Part shown: positions 29,512-39,627 of the stretch, piece by piece
Position numbering within the stretch: position 1 is the stretch's first letter
Layout of the letters: every line of letters begins with the position of its first letter
From: Lysobacter auxotrophicus
GTDB taxonomy: Bacteria > Pseudomonadota > Gammaproteobacteria > Xanthomonadales > Xanthomonadaceae
Direction: 5' to 3'
Assembly (NCBI RefSeq): GCF_027924565.1
Contig: NZ_AP027041.1
Location: 3,596,001-3,660,000 of the forward strand
Length of the DNA stretch: 64,000 nucleotides
Position numbers and translations under genes: made by a program
Notes under the pieces: model-generated
Databases searched by the model: none
What the model was told of the DNA's origin: nothing
Seen by the model: only the letters and a program-made list of their open reading frames with translations

Positions 29512-30093
29512 TTACTTCGCCGCCGGCACGACCGCTTCGGTCGTGATGCGGATGGTGACGTTGTCGCTGACGTTCGGGGCGTACTTGTCCACGCCGAAGT
29601 CGCTGCGCTTGATCGTCGTGGTCGCATCGAAGCCGGCCGCGGCGCGCTTGGCCATCGGCTGCTCGCCGATCTTGTTGATCGTGGTGTCGAGCACGACCGG
29701 CTTGGTCACGCCCTTGATGGTGAGGTCGCCGAACACGCGCAGCTTCTTCTCGCCCGCGGCTTCGACCTTCGTGCTCTTGAAGGTGATGTTCGGGTACTTC
29801 TCCGCGTCGAAGAAATCGGCGCTGCGCAGGTGCTCGTCGAACTTCTCCACGTGCGAGTCCAGGCCCGCCAGCGGGATGGTCACCTCGACCTTCGAGGTGC
29901 CGACGTTCTTCGGATCGTAGGTGATGCTGCCGTCGACCTGACCGAAATGCGCGATCGGGTTGGAGAAGCCGAAGTGGCTCCAGCTTGCGACCACGTCGGT
30001 GTGGTTCGGGTCGATCTTGTAGGTAACGGGTGCGGCGAAGGCGGCGGTGCTGGCGGCGACCAGCGCCGCGGTGAGGGCGATGCGCTTGAACAT
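29512..30093 (-). CDS. YceI family periplasmic protein
   Basis: 193 residues with a clean signal peptide (cleavage after AAFA). The mature part is the YceI lipocalin-like barrel that binds polyisoprenoids or amphiphiles: YKIDPNHTDVVASWSHFGFSN, ITYDPKNVGTSKVEVTIPL, ADFFDAEKYPNITF, GDLTIKGVTKPV and KRSDFGVDKYAP are all family signatures. The second half of the barrel is complete. Monocistronic as far as visible. Confidence 0.93.
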   Translation of the reverse strand: MFKRIALTAALVAASTAAFAAPVTYKIDPNHTDVVASWSHFGFSNPIAHFGQVDGSITYDPKNVGTSKVEVTIPLAGLDSHVEKFDEHLRSADFFDAEKYPNITFKSTKVEAAGEKKLRVFGDLTIKGVTKPVVLDTTINKIGEQPMAKRAAAGFDATTTIKRSDFGVDKYAPNVSDNVTIRITTEAVVPAAK

Positions 30094-30138
30094 GCGTGAG
30101 GCTCCGTGAGGGTGGCAGGGCGAACAGGAATGACGGCG

Positions 30139-30738
30139 TTACAGGATCCGCGCCGCCTCGTCGAAGGACAGTCGCGGCGAACGGGGGAACAGCTTGGCCG
30201 TGTCGCCATGGCCAAGGTTGATCAGGAAATTGGACTTGATCTTGGTGCCGGCGAAGAAGGTTTCGTCGACCAGCGCGTTGTTGAAGCCGGACATCGGGCC
30301 CGTATCGAGCCCGAGCGCGCGCGCGGCCATCAGCACATAGGCGCCCTGCAGGCTGCCGTTGCGCAGCGCGATGGTCGTGAGGTCGGGCTCGGGCTTGCCG
30401 TCGAACCAGCCGCGCGCATCGGTGTGCGGGAACAGGTACGGCAGCTTCTCGTAGAAGGCAAGGTCGTAGGCGACGATCGCGGTGACCGGCGCGGCCAAGG
30501 TCTTGGCGTAATTGCCTTCGTCCAGCGCCGGGCCGAGCTTGGCCTTTGCTTCGGGCGACTTCACGAAGACCAGGCGCAGCGGCGACATGTTGGCGCTGGT
30601 CGGGCCCCACTTGGCCAGGTCGTAGAGTTCGCGCAGCGTCTCGTCGCTCACCTCGCCCGTGAGCTCGTTGTGCGTGCGGGCGGTGCGGAAGAGCTGGTCC
30701 AGTGCGGACGCAGGCAGCGGCGAGGTGGTGTGCGACAT
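30139..30738 (-). CDS. nitroreductase family protein (malonic semialdehyde reductase/RutE-like)
   Basis: 199 residues from ATG 30738, chosen for GGAG ten bases upstream; the frame is open nine codons further. FMN-dependent NADPH oxidoreductase family. Visible motifs: [33 protein letters not shown] (flavin-binding), [18 protein letters not shown], and [11 protein letters not shown] near the C-terminal flavin contacts. RutE/HadB proteins reduce malonic semialdehyde or similar; no rut genes are nearby, so the substrate is open. Confidence 0.88.
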   Translation of the reverse strand: MSHTTSPLPASALDQLFRTARTHNELTGEVSDETLRELYDLAKWGPTSANMSPLRLVFVKSPEAKAKLGPALDEGNYAKTLAAPVTAIVAYDLAFYEKLPYLFPHTDARGWFDGKPEPDLTTIALRNGSLQGAYVLMAARALGLDTGPMSGFNNALVDETFFAGTKIKSNFLINLGHGDTAKLFPRSPRLSFDEAARIL

Positions 30739-30845
30739 CGTGTGCTCCGTGGATAGCCGCGACATTCGCCGCGGCGCAGGTTCGAGAGTGTAGAGTCTGG
30801 CACGTTCGCAACAGCCGACTGATCCGGAACGGATTACTCACAAAC

Positions 30846-31823
30846 GTGCAACGAACGAGACCCGATTCCGCACCTTCACGCGGGCCCTCGACCTGGACCC
30901 TCACCGACGGCCACGCCGGCAACGTGCGCCAGGCGCAGGCGCTCGCGACCGCACTCGGCGAGCCCTTTCGCGCCTGGACGCTGGCGCCGCGCACGCCGTG
31001 GCGCTGGTTCGCGCCGCGCACGATGCTGGGCTGCGCAAATGCGTTCGGCCCGACGTTCAAGCTCGCCGCGCGCACGCCGCCGTCGCTCGCCATCGGCTGC
31101 GGGCGGCAATCGGGCCTGGCGACGCGCCTGCTGCGATCGCGCGGCGCACGCACCGTGCAGATCCTCGATCCCCGCATCGACACGCGGCATTGGGACCTCG
31201 TGATCGCGCCGGAACACGATGGCCTGCGGGGCGACAACGTCATTACGATGACCGGCAGCCTGAACCCGGTCGACGACCTGTGGCTGGCCGCTGGCCGGCA
31301 TGCATTCCCCGACCTCGGCGCCCTGCCCGGCCCACGCACCGCGCTGCTGGTCGGCGGCGCGAGCGCGCACGCGCATTTCGACGATGCGATGTACGACACG
31401 CTGCTGCGCGACGTCGAACGCACCGCGCGCGAGGAAGGCGGCAGCGTCCTGGCCACCACGTCGCGACGGACGCCGCCGCACGTCGGCGCCGCATTGCGCG
31501 ACCGCCTGCGCGGAATTCCCGGCCTGATCTGGACCGACGGCGCGGACGGCCCGAATCCCTACGCAGGACTGCTCGCGTGGGCGGACCGCGTCGTCTGCAC
31601 CGCCGACTCGGTGAACATGCTGTCCGAGGCCTGCGCGACGTGGGCGCCGGTGTTCGTCGCCGGGGACGACCAGGTGAAAGGCAGGCCGCGGCGCTTCGTG
31701 GATGCGCTGCTGCACGCCGGCCGTGTGCGCCCGTTCGGCGAGGGCGTCGGCGCCCACGCGGTCACGCCGCTACGCGAGACCTCGCGCGTGGCCAACGAAG
31801 TGCGTCAGCGGTTCGCGTCCTGA
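30846..31823 (+). CDS. mitochondrial fission ELM1-family protein
   Basis: 325 residues, proposed start GTG 30846 because no ATG lies before the conserved start [21 protein letters not shown]. Other family parts: [60 protein letters not shown], and [22 protein letters not shown]. The fold is glycosyltransferase-B-like; the bacterial role is unknown though the gene commonly neighbours envelope genes. Its 3' end overlaps the convergent glnE by 19 bases. Confidence 0.85.
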   Translation: MQRTRPDSAPSRGPSTWTLTDGHAGNVRQAQALATALGEPFRAWTLAPRTPWRWFAPRTMLGCANAFGPTFKLAARTPPSLAIGCGRQSGLATRLLRSRGARTVQILDPRIDTRHWDLVIAPEHDGLRGDNVITMTGSLNPVDDLWLAAGRHAFPDLGALPGPRTALLVGGASAHAHFDDAMYDTLLRDVERTAREEGGSVLATTSRRTPPHVGAALRDRLRGIPGLIWTDGADGPNPYAGLLAWADRVVCTADSVNMLSEACATWAPVFVAGDDQVKGRPRRFVDALLHAGRVRPFGEGVGAHAVTPLRETSRVANEVRQRFAS

Positions 31824-34642
31824 TCGAACACCAGCCCATGGCGCTTCGCCGCGCCTGAGATGGCCTCGCGCGCGGCGGCGATCGCATCGTTGATCGGCAA
31901 TCGCCGAGGACGGCGGTCCAGCGTGCATGCGAGGCCCGCGTCGACGAGCGTCGCGTGGGCCTGCGTCAACGCGGCGACTTCGCTTTCGTCGAGCCAGCCG
32001 GCATCGCCGGTCGCTTCGATCAGCGCGCGCGTGTTGCGCGACGACAGCCATTGCGCGTGCGTCGCCGAGTGCGCGAGCACCGCGTACTGCAACAGGAATT
32101 CAAGATCGACCAGCCCGCCCTCGCCCTGCTTCAGGTCGAACGCGGCCGCGTCGGTGCGATCGAGTTCGGCGCGCATGCGTCGTCGCATCGAGACCACGTC
32201 TTCGCACACGCGTTGCACGTCACGCGCGCGCGATAGCGTCTGGCGGCGGACGTCCTCGACGTCGGCGCCGAGTGATTCATCGCCGGCGACGAACCGCGCG
32301 CGCACCAGCGCCTGGTGTTCCCACGTCCACGCGCGTTCGCGCTGGTAGTCGCGATAGCTGGCTAGGCTCGAAACGAGCAGGCCTTTCGCGCCGTCCGGAC
32401 GAAGGCGCACATCGACGTCGTACAGGCGCCCCGCGCCCGTCACCGCGCCCAGCAGGGCGACGACCTTCTGCGCGACGCGCGCGAACCAGCGCGTGACTTC
32501 GAGAGGCCGCGCGCCGTCGGAATGCGCGTGTTCGCCACCGGGCGCGTCGTAGATGAAGACCAGGTCGAGGTCGGAACCAAAACCCAGTTCCTCGCCGCCC
32601 AGGCTGCCGTAGCCGATCACCGCGAAGCGCGCGCCGGGAACGCGGCCGTGTGCGCTGGCGACTTCGTGCTCGGCCAGGCGCAGCACGCGGATCACCACGC
32701 CGTCGGCGAGCCACGCGAGTTGCCGCGCGCCATCGACCGCGGACAGGCGCCCGTCGCGCACCGCCATCGCAATGCGGAAACTCAGCGCCTGCCGCACTTC
32801 GTTCAACGCCTGCAACACGGCTTCGGCGTCATCGTCGGCATCCGGCGCGACGTCGGCGCAGGCGGCGTGCAGTTCGTCGCGACCCGGAAGCGGGCCGGCC
32901 ACGCGCGCATCGAGCAGTTCGTCGAGCAGCAGCGGGTACGAGGCCAGCCGTTCGGCGAGCAATGCGCTGTGCGTGACGACTTCGACCAGGCGCGCGAGCG
33001 CGACCGGCTGTTCGTCGAGCAGCGCCAGGTACGCGCTTCGACGCAGCACGTTGTGCAGCAGCGCGAGCAGGCGACGCAACGCGAGCATCGGCTCGCTCGA
33101 GGCCGCCGCGGCCTGCAGCAGCGACGGCATCACGCGATCGAGTCGGCCACGCGCGCTGTCGGACAAACCGCGCACGCCGGGACTGCGCGCGAAATCGCGC
33201 AGCGCGCCGTCCGCGTTGCCGGCTTCGATGAAACCGGCGTCGGCCAGCGCTTCGCTTTCGCCGCCGTCGGGCAGCGCGCGCCAGTAAGTCGTCAACGCGT
33301 CGGGCGCATTGCGACGGCGCCGCGGCGCGAGCAACGCATCGAATTCGTTGGCCACGCGCGCACGCTGGACATCGAGCGCCTCGCGCAATGCCGGCCAGCC
33401 GTCGTAGCCCAGCGCGAACGCGATGCGGTCGCGATCGTCGTCGCGCTCCGGCAGCGCGTGCGTCTGCGCGTCACGCAGCATCTGCAGGCGGTTTTCGAGC
33501 CGACGCAGGAAGCGGTAGGCGTCGGCGAGCATGTCGCCGGCGTCCGCGCCCATCTGCCGCGCCTGCACGAGCGCGCGCAGGGACGGCAGCAGCCGGCGGT
33601 CGCGCAGCTCGGGTTCGCGACCGCCGTAGATCAGCTGCAGCGCCTGCACGAGGAATTCGATCTCGCGAATGCCGCCGGGCCCGCGCTTGATGTCGTCGGC
33701 CAGTTCCTTGCGCGCGACTTCGGCGGTGATCGCGGCCTTCATGCCGCGCAGGCCATCGAGCGCGCCGAAGTCGAGGTAACGGCGATAGACGAACGGACGC
33801 AGGCTGTCGAGGAAGCGCTCGCCCGCCTCCGCATCGCCCGCAACGGGCCGGGCCTTCTGCCAGGCGTAACGCTCCCAGTCGCGGCCTTCGCGCTGGAAGT
33901 ACTGCTCCATCGCGTTGAACGACCACGCCACGCGTCCGGCGTTCCCGTACGGACGAAGCCGCAGGTCGACGCGATGGCAGAAACCGTCGACCGTCGGCTC
34001 GTCGAGCAGCTTCGCCAGCTGCTGGCCCAGGCGCGCGAAGTAGTGCTCGGCATCCAGCGGGCGCGCGCCATCGGACTCGCCGTCGTGTTCGTACGTGTAG
34101 ACCAGATCCACGTCGGAACTGAAGTTGAGCTCGCCGCCGCCGAGCTTGCCGAGGCCGAACACGACCAGCCGCTGCACGTTGCCGTCGCGATCGCGCACCA
34201 CGCCATGGCGCTGGGCGAACTCGCCTTCCAGCGCGTCCAGTGCGATCTGCAGGCAGCGTTCGGCCAGGTGCGTGCTGCCGGCTAGCGTCGCATCGACGTC
34301 GTCGAGCCCGAGCACGTCGCGCCAGATCAGCCGCGTGGAACCGGCCGCACGATAGCGCCGCAGCAGCGCGGGCCAGTCGGCGCGATTGTTCGCGTCGAGC
34401 ACGGGCTCGTCGATCGGCTCCTCGCCGTCGTCGCGCAGCAGGCGTTCGAGCAATTCGGGTTGGCGCGCAAGCGTATCGATCGCGAAGTCGCTGGCGATGG
34501 CCACGCGCTCCAGGCGCGCGATCGCGTCGGGTCGCGACAGCGGCTCGGCCTGATCGGGCAGTGCGGCGCGCAGGCGCGCAAGCACGCGGGCGAGCAGCGG
34601 GTGGAATCGGTCGGGGGGCGAAGCGGACGCGGACGGACTCAT
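31805..34642 (-). CDS. glnE: bifunctional glutamine synthetase adenylyl/deadenylyltransferase
   Basis: 945 residues from ATG 34642 (MSPSASAS), equal to E. coli GlnE (946); the frame is open 44 codons further upstream without homology. Two nucleotidyltransferase domains: the first with [19 protein letters not shown] near residue 163 (deadenylylation) and the second with [19 protein letters not shown] near residue 675 (adenylylation), each with the G-S-x-D-x-D metal pair. They are separated by helical regulatory regions that bind PII. It tunes glutamine synthetase to nitrogen supply. Convergent with the ELM1 gene. Confidence 0.96.
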   Translation of the reverse strand: MSPSASASPPDRFHPLLARVLARLRAALPDQAEPLSRPDAIARLERVAIASDFAIDTLARQPELLERLLRDDGEEPIDEPVLDANNRADWPALLRRYRAAGSTRLIWRDVLGLDDVDATLAGSTHLAERCLQIALDALEGEFAQRHGVVRDRDGNVQRLVVFGLGKLGGGELNFSSDVDLVYTYEHDGESDGARPLDAEHYFARLGQQLAKLLDEPTVDGFCHRVDLRLRPYGNAGRVAWSFNAMEQYFQREGRDWERYAWQKARPVAGDAEAGERFLDSLRPFVYRRYLDFGALDGLRGMKAAITAEVARKELADDIKRGPGGIREIEFLVQALQLIYGGREPELRDRRLLPSLRALVQARQMGADAGDMLADAYRFLRRLENRLQMLRDAQTHALPERDDDRDRIAFALGYDGWPALREALDVQRARVANEFDALLAPRRRRNAPDALTTYWRALPDGGESEALADAGFIEAGNADGALRDFARSPGVRGLSDSARGRLDRVMPSLLQAAAASSEPMLALRRLLALLHNVLRRSAYLALLDEQPVALARLVEVVTHSALLAERLASYPLLLDELLDARVAGPLPGRDELHAACADVAPDADDDAEAVLQALNEVRQALSFRIAMAVRDGRLSAVDGARQLAWLADGVVIRVLRLAEHEVASAHGRVPGARFAVIGYGSLGGEELGFGSDLDLVFIYDAPGGEHAHSDGARPLEVTRWFARVAQKVVALLGAVTGAGRLYDVDVRLRPDGAKGLLVSSLASYRDYQRERAWTWEHQALVRARFVAGDESLGADVEDVRRQTLSRARDVQRVCEDVVSMRRRMRAELDRTDAAAFDLKQGEGGLVDLEFLLQYAVLAHSATHAQWLSSRNTRALIEATGDAGWLDESEVAALTQAHATLVDAGLACTLDRRPRRLPINDAIAAAREAISGAAKRHGLVFDQDANR

Positions 34643-34725
34643 CGCGGCGATTCTGTCATGCGCCTTCGCGACCTCGTCAGCGCGCGGCGGCAAGAGGCGT
34701 GCCCGTGCGTGGAAGACGGGCAAAT

Positions 34726-34758
34726 AAAAAGCCCGCCCCGGTCGAACCGGTTGCGGGC
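34726..34758 (-). terminator. intrinsic terminator of the DUF6445 gene
   Basis: Read on the - strand: GCCCGCAACCGG, loop, CCGGGGCGGGC (34731-34758) followed by TTTTTATTT. Clear rho-independent form, placed between the DUF6445 gene and glnE so it keeps transcription out of glnE. Confidence 0.85.
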
Positions 34759-34920
34759 CTGCTCCCTCCCCCACGTCGGGATGCGCGTTGATCGTGAAGG
34801 AAGCGTTACATGCATTGCACGCTGCACTGCAAAATAGAACTCAGCGGTTCAAATAGCGGCACAAACGACTTGTATCGCGTCCCCTGTTCAGGTTTGGAGG
34901 CTGCCGACGCGGCCGCGTTT

Positions 34921-35529
34921 TCAGGCCGCCGCGAAGAACATCAGGTACACCAGCCGGCCGTTTTCCATGCGGTCGCCGAACGCCGGCCCGGCCGTGTGCC
35001 ACAGCCACGGGCGCAGCAGCACGAGCCGGTTGAACCGCATGGGCGCGGTCATCGTGTGCTCCCACTTCGCGTCGTCGTTGGTGTCCTTCTCGATGATCTC
35101 GCGGTGCATGTGCTCCAGCGAGTCGTAGCCCATCGACTGCGCCTCTTCCTGGCTCCACGGCGCGCGCTCGCTGTTGGTCGGCCGGTGGCGGAAGAATTCC
35201 GTGCCGCCGCGACAGTCTTCGGGCCGGCTGAGGTAGAGGATCCCGGACCAGTACGCCTGGTCGATGTGCACCTTCGCGCGGCCCTTGTCGGCGGCCAGTG
35301 TCATGCGGAACTTCGCGTGCGACTGCAACGGCGAGATCGGCTTCACGCGTTCGCCGACGATCGACGACACGGTGCGGTCGAGTCCCTGCATGTCGATGCG
35401 TTCGAGCGAGTTGCGCCCGGGAAACGCGCCCTGCTGTTCGGGATAGGTGAGTTGCAGTCCGACCTCGCGCAGCGACTGCGCATCGCGCGTGCTGAGGAAG
35501 TCGTCGACGATGATCAATGAGGTCGGCAT
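34921..35529 (-). CDS. DUF6445 family protein
   Basis: 202 residues from ATG 35529 (MPTSLIIVDDFLS). Conserved-looking features: FPGRNSLER, the HxD pair in VHIDQAYWSGILYLS, GGTEFFRHRPT, and LLRPWLWHTAGPAFGD with a distal His, then LVYLMFFAA. The arrangement HxD...H with FPGRNS resembles a jelly-roll 2-oxoglutarate/iron oxygenase, but this is inference; DUF6445 proteins are uncharacterised. Often associated with tryptophan halogenase or TonB neighbourhoods in xanthomonads; not here. The 100 bases 3' of it, before the terminator, hold nothing recognisable. Confidence 0.75.
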   Translation of the reverse strand: MPTSLIIVDDFLSTRDAQSLREVGLQLTYPEQQGAFPGRNSLERIDMQGLDRTVSSIVGERVKPISPLQSHAKFRMTLAADKGRAKVHIDQAYWSGILYLSRPEDCRGGTEFFRHRPTNSERAPWSQEEAQSMGYDSLEHMHREIIEKDTNDDAKWEHTMTAPMRFNRLVLLRPWLWHTAGPAFGDRMENGRLVYLMFFAAA

Positions 35530-35596
35530 GCGGGCGAGCTTATCGGGGTGCCGCTTCCCGGTCACGCGGACGCGGCGGTGATGGCGGCGAGCGCGC

Positions 35597-35628
35597 AAAA
35601 AAGAACCCCGCATCGCTGCGGGGTTCTT
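35597..35628 (-). terminator. intrinsic terminator of groESL
   Basis: On the - strand AAGAACCCCGC (35628-35618) pairs with GCGGGGTTCTT (35611-35601), loop AGCGAT, followed by TTTTTTGCG. Very strong. Confidence 0.92.
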
Positions 35629-35658
35629 CGTACTGCCAGTGACGTAAGGAAGCGGGAC

Positions 35659-37432
<1,774 letters not shown>

Positions 37433-37436
37433 GCTT

Positions 37437-37724
37437 TCAGCCGAGGACGGCGAAGATGTCGTCTTCCTTCACCACCAGGTATTCGGTGCCGTCGAGCTTC
37501 ACTTCGGTGCCGCTGTACTTGCCGAACAGCACCTTGTCGCCGACCTTCACCTTCGGCGCGCGCACGTTGCCGTTGTCGAACGCCTTGCCCTCGCCGACGG
37601 CGACGACTTCGCCCTTGATCGGCTTCTCGGTGGCGGAGTCCGGGATCACGATGCCGCCAGCGGACATCTTTTCTTCTTCCATGCGCTTGATGACCACGCG
37701 GTCGTAGAGCGGCTTGATATTCAT
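37437..37724 (-). CDS. groES: 10 kDa co-chaperonin GroES
   Basis: 95 residues, full length. [35 protein letters not shown] contains the mobile loop that grips Gro[21 protein letters not shown] strand is visible as [14 protein letters not shown], and it ends EDDIFAVLG. First gene of groESL, with a CIRCE-like operator and promoter upstream. Confidence 0.98.
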   Translation of the reverse strand: MNIKPLYDRVVIKRMEEEKMSAGGIVIPDSATEKPIKGEVVAVGEGKAFDNGNVRAPKVKVGDKVLFGKYSGTEVKLDGTEYLVVKEDDIFAVLG

Positions 37725-37781
37725 GGCGACTGATAACCTCTGTGAGTCGTAAGTGGTTGATACAGCGGGAAAAGTGAAGGA

Positions 37782-37811
37782 ATTTTAGCAGTCACCCGCG
37801 ACGAGTGCCAA
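37782..37811 (-). promoter_or_regulatory. groESL promoter with degenerate CIRCE operator
   Basis: On the - strand TTGGCACTC (37811-37803), nine bases, GACTGCTAA (37793-37785): the HrcA-binding CIRCE consensus TTAGCACTC-N9-GAGTGCTAA with one change in each arm. The same DNA carries -35 TTGGCA (37811-37806) and -10 TAAAAT (37787-37782) with an 18-base spacer, so operator and promoter coincide. HrcA bound here would block RNA polymerase. hrcA is not in the window. Confidence 0.85.
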
Positions 37812-37949
37812 GATCGCGGGCAACAAAGACCCGGCGAACCGGGATCCGTCACAGATGGGGCGGCGGCGGAACCTTTCAAGGGCTGCGCGTCCACGCGCGG
37901 CGCCTTCGTCCAACGCGGGATGGGCCGGCGGGCGGCAATGCGGCAGCCC

Positions 37950-37985
37950 AAAAAGAAAGAGCGCGTCCCGTGGAACGCGCTCTTT
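37950..37985 (-). terminator. orphan intrinsic terminator facing the groESL promoter
   Basis: AAAGAGCGCG (37956-37965) pairs with CGCGCTCTTT (37976-37985). On the - strand it is followed by CTTTTT, a good T-run. No - strand gene is seen upstream of it until 38657, and the XRE gene at 38246 is on the other strand. The rest of 37812-38245 holds no convincing gene. Confidence 0.7.
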
Positions 37986-38245
37986 GGTGTCGAAGATGCC
38001 GTCCTGGCGCGGCGCCATCCCTGCGCACGTGCTCCGAACCTGCGCCTGTCATGGCGCACGCGAATGGTGTGCGGTTCGTCGCGATCGGGCCAGTCGGAAC
38101 CCGGCCGAGTCTGCTGACCAGCGGTATCCACTCCGGCCGAGGGTTTGTCAGAATCACGGCTCTGAGCTTGCTTCTGTTGGCGCACCTGCTACCGGCAGCG
38201 CACAGCTTGGGGTGTATCTCGTTCACCCTGTGACTTCTGGTAGCC

Positions 38246-38653
38246 ATGACGCCCCAACAGCGGATCCGCCTCGCCCGTCGCCACGCCGGCCTGTCGCAGG
38301 CCGCCCTCGGTGCGGCCGTCGGCGTCCAGCGCAGCGCCGTCGGGCATTGGGAAGCCGCGCGCGGCAAGTTCCCCAGCGTGGCGCACCTGCGCGAGATCGC
38401 GATGATCACCGGCGTCCAGTTCGAGTGGCTGGCGACGGGGCGCGGGAGCATGGGGCTCGCCGCCGACACGGCGCTGGATTCGGTCGCGGCCGCCGAGGCC
38501 GTGCTGGTGGAGGACCCGCTCGAGCTTCGGCTGCTGGTCGCGTTCCGCGCGGCGCCGACGCGTTCGAAGGCGCCGCTGGTCGAAGTGGTGGAGCAACTGG
38601 CCGAATTGCGGACCGGCCGGCCTCGCGCCGCCATGAAGGCGACGCGGACGTAG
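38246..38653 (+). CDS. XRE-family helix-turn-helix regulator
   Basis: 135 residues. The HTH_3 domain occupies residues ~3-65: RIRLARRHAGLSQAALGAAVGVQRSAVGHWEAARG, then VAHLREIAMITGVQFEWLATG. The C-terminal half is a conserved-looking helical tail (LELRLLVAFRAAPTRSKAPLVEVVEQLAEL). The domain resembles lambda cI-type DNA binding without a peptidase. Stands alone; the target is unknown. Convergent with the secreted protein at 38657 (3-base gap). Confidence 0.9.
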   Translation: MTPQQRIRLARRHAGLSQAALGAAVGVQRSAVGHWEAARGKFPSVAHLREIAMITGVQFEWLATGRGSMGLAADTALDSVAAAEAVLVEDPLELRLLVAFRAAPTRSKAPLVEVVEQLAELRTGRPRAAMKATRT

Positions 38654-38656
38654 GGC

Positions 38657-39130
38657 TCAGCCGCCGGCCAGTCGCTTGACCGCCGCGGCCGGAACCGCCG
38701 CGCACTCGGCGGCCGGGGCGAACGCCGCCGTCGCGGTCTCGTCGTTCTGCACCAGCTGCAGGCGCTTGGCCGCCAGGGGCGCGCCCAGCACGGCGGTCCA
38801 GACGGCGCGGATGGTGCCCTGCATCGGCGGCTCCGCCTGCAAAGCGCCATTCGCGTCGACGTAGACCAGGTCGCGACCGGAGGCCTCCACGCGCTCGCCC
38901 GTATCGACGTCGAGCACGTCCAGGCTCGCCGGATCGCTCCAGCAATCCATGGCCGATTCGCAGCTCAGGTCGAGCAGCAGCCGGGGCGCCGGCACGGCCT
39001 GCGCGCAGGCGGCGCGGACCTGGATGCCGTGGGCGTCGCCGGTCTGCGAATCGGTGGACTGGGCGATGGCGAACGGGCTGGCGAGCATGAGCGCAAGGCC
39101 GAGCGTCGCGGGCAGCGGGCGGTGGGACAT
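38657..39130 (-). CDS. secreted protein of unknown function
   Basis: 157 residues with a signal peptide (cleavage after AIAQ). The mature part has four cysteines (RAACAQAV, DLSCESAMDCWSDPAS and AAECAAVP), suggesting disulfides in the periplasm, and no recognised domain. The start at 39130 has GGAGG about six bases upstream (read on the - strand), a strong ribosome site. Confidence 0.75.
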   Translation of the reverse strand: MSHRPLPATLGLALMLASPFAIAQSTDSQTGDAHGIQVRAACAQAVPAPRLLLDLSCESAMDCWSDPASLDVLDVDTGERVEASGRDLVYVDANGALQAEPPMQGTIRAVWTAVLGAPLAAKRLQLVQNDETATAAFAPAAECAAVPAAAVKRLAGG

Positions 39131-39285
39131 CGAACCTCCTGGCCGGCTGGGACGCGCCGGCGCCGGCAGCCTACGCCATCCGGGGGCGCACTGTGCAAGC
39201 CCCGTCCGGCGCGCGGTGGGCGGAACGCTGCGGGCCGCTCCGGCACGGGCAGCGCCTGCGGGCAGGCCCTACACTGGCGCCCCTC

Positions 39286-39627
39286 ATGCCTACGCCCACC
39301 GACCCGCGCGTGCGGCTGGTGCTCAGCACCTGTCCCGACGCACCGACCGCCGAGGCCCTCGCCGCCGCGCTGGTGGACGAGCGACTGGCCGCGTGCGTGA
39401 ACGTGCTGCCGGGCATCCGTTCGATCTACCGCTGGCAGGGCGCGGTCGAACGCGGCGAGGAAATCCTGCTGCTGATCAAGACCACGGCCGACCGCCAGGA
39501 TGCGCTGGTCGCGCGCCTGGCGACGCTGCATCCGTATGAACTGCCCGAGGCGCTCGCGGTCGAAGCCGTCGGCGGCCTTGCCGCCTACCTCGACTGGGTG
39601 GCCGAACAGACACGTGACGATGAGTGA
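39286..39627 (+). CDS. cutA: divalent cation tolerance protein CutA
   Basis: 113 residues from ATG 39286; the frame is open upstream without homology. CutA1 trimer family: VLSTCPDAPTAEALAAALVDERLAACVNVLPGIRS with the conserved Cys, IYRWQGAVERGEEILLLIKT, LHPYELPEALAV and YLDWV are all signatures. Binds copper in some species; precise role is unsettled. It overlaps dsbD by eight bases, an arrangement also found in other proteobacteria (cutA-dsbD). Confidence 0.94.
   Translation: MPTPTDPRVRLVLSTCPDAPTAEALAAALVDERLAACVNVLPGIRSIYRWQGAVERGEEILLLIKTTADRQDALVARLATLHPYELPEALAVEAVGGLAAYLDWVAEQTRDDE

Noticed and set aside
34805..34920. Possible tRNA (GGTTCAAAT string at about 34848)
   Set aside because: No acceptor stem or cloverleaf can be drawn around it. 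No tRNA or rRNA gene was recognised anywhere in the window.
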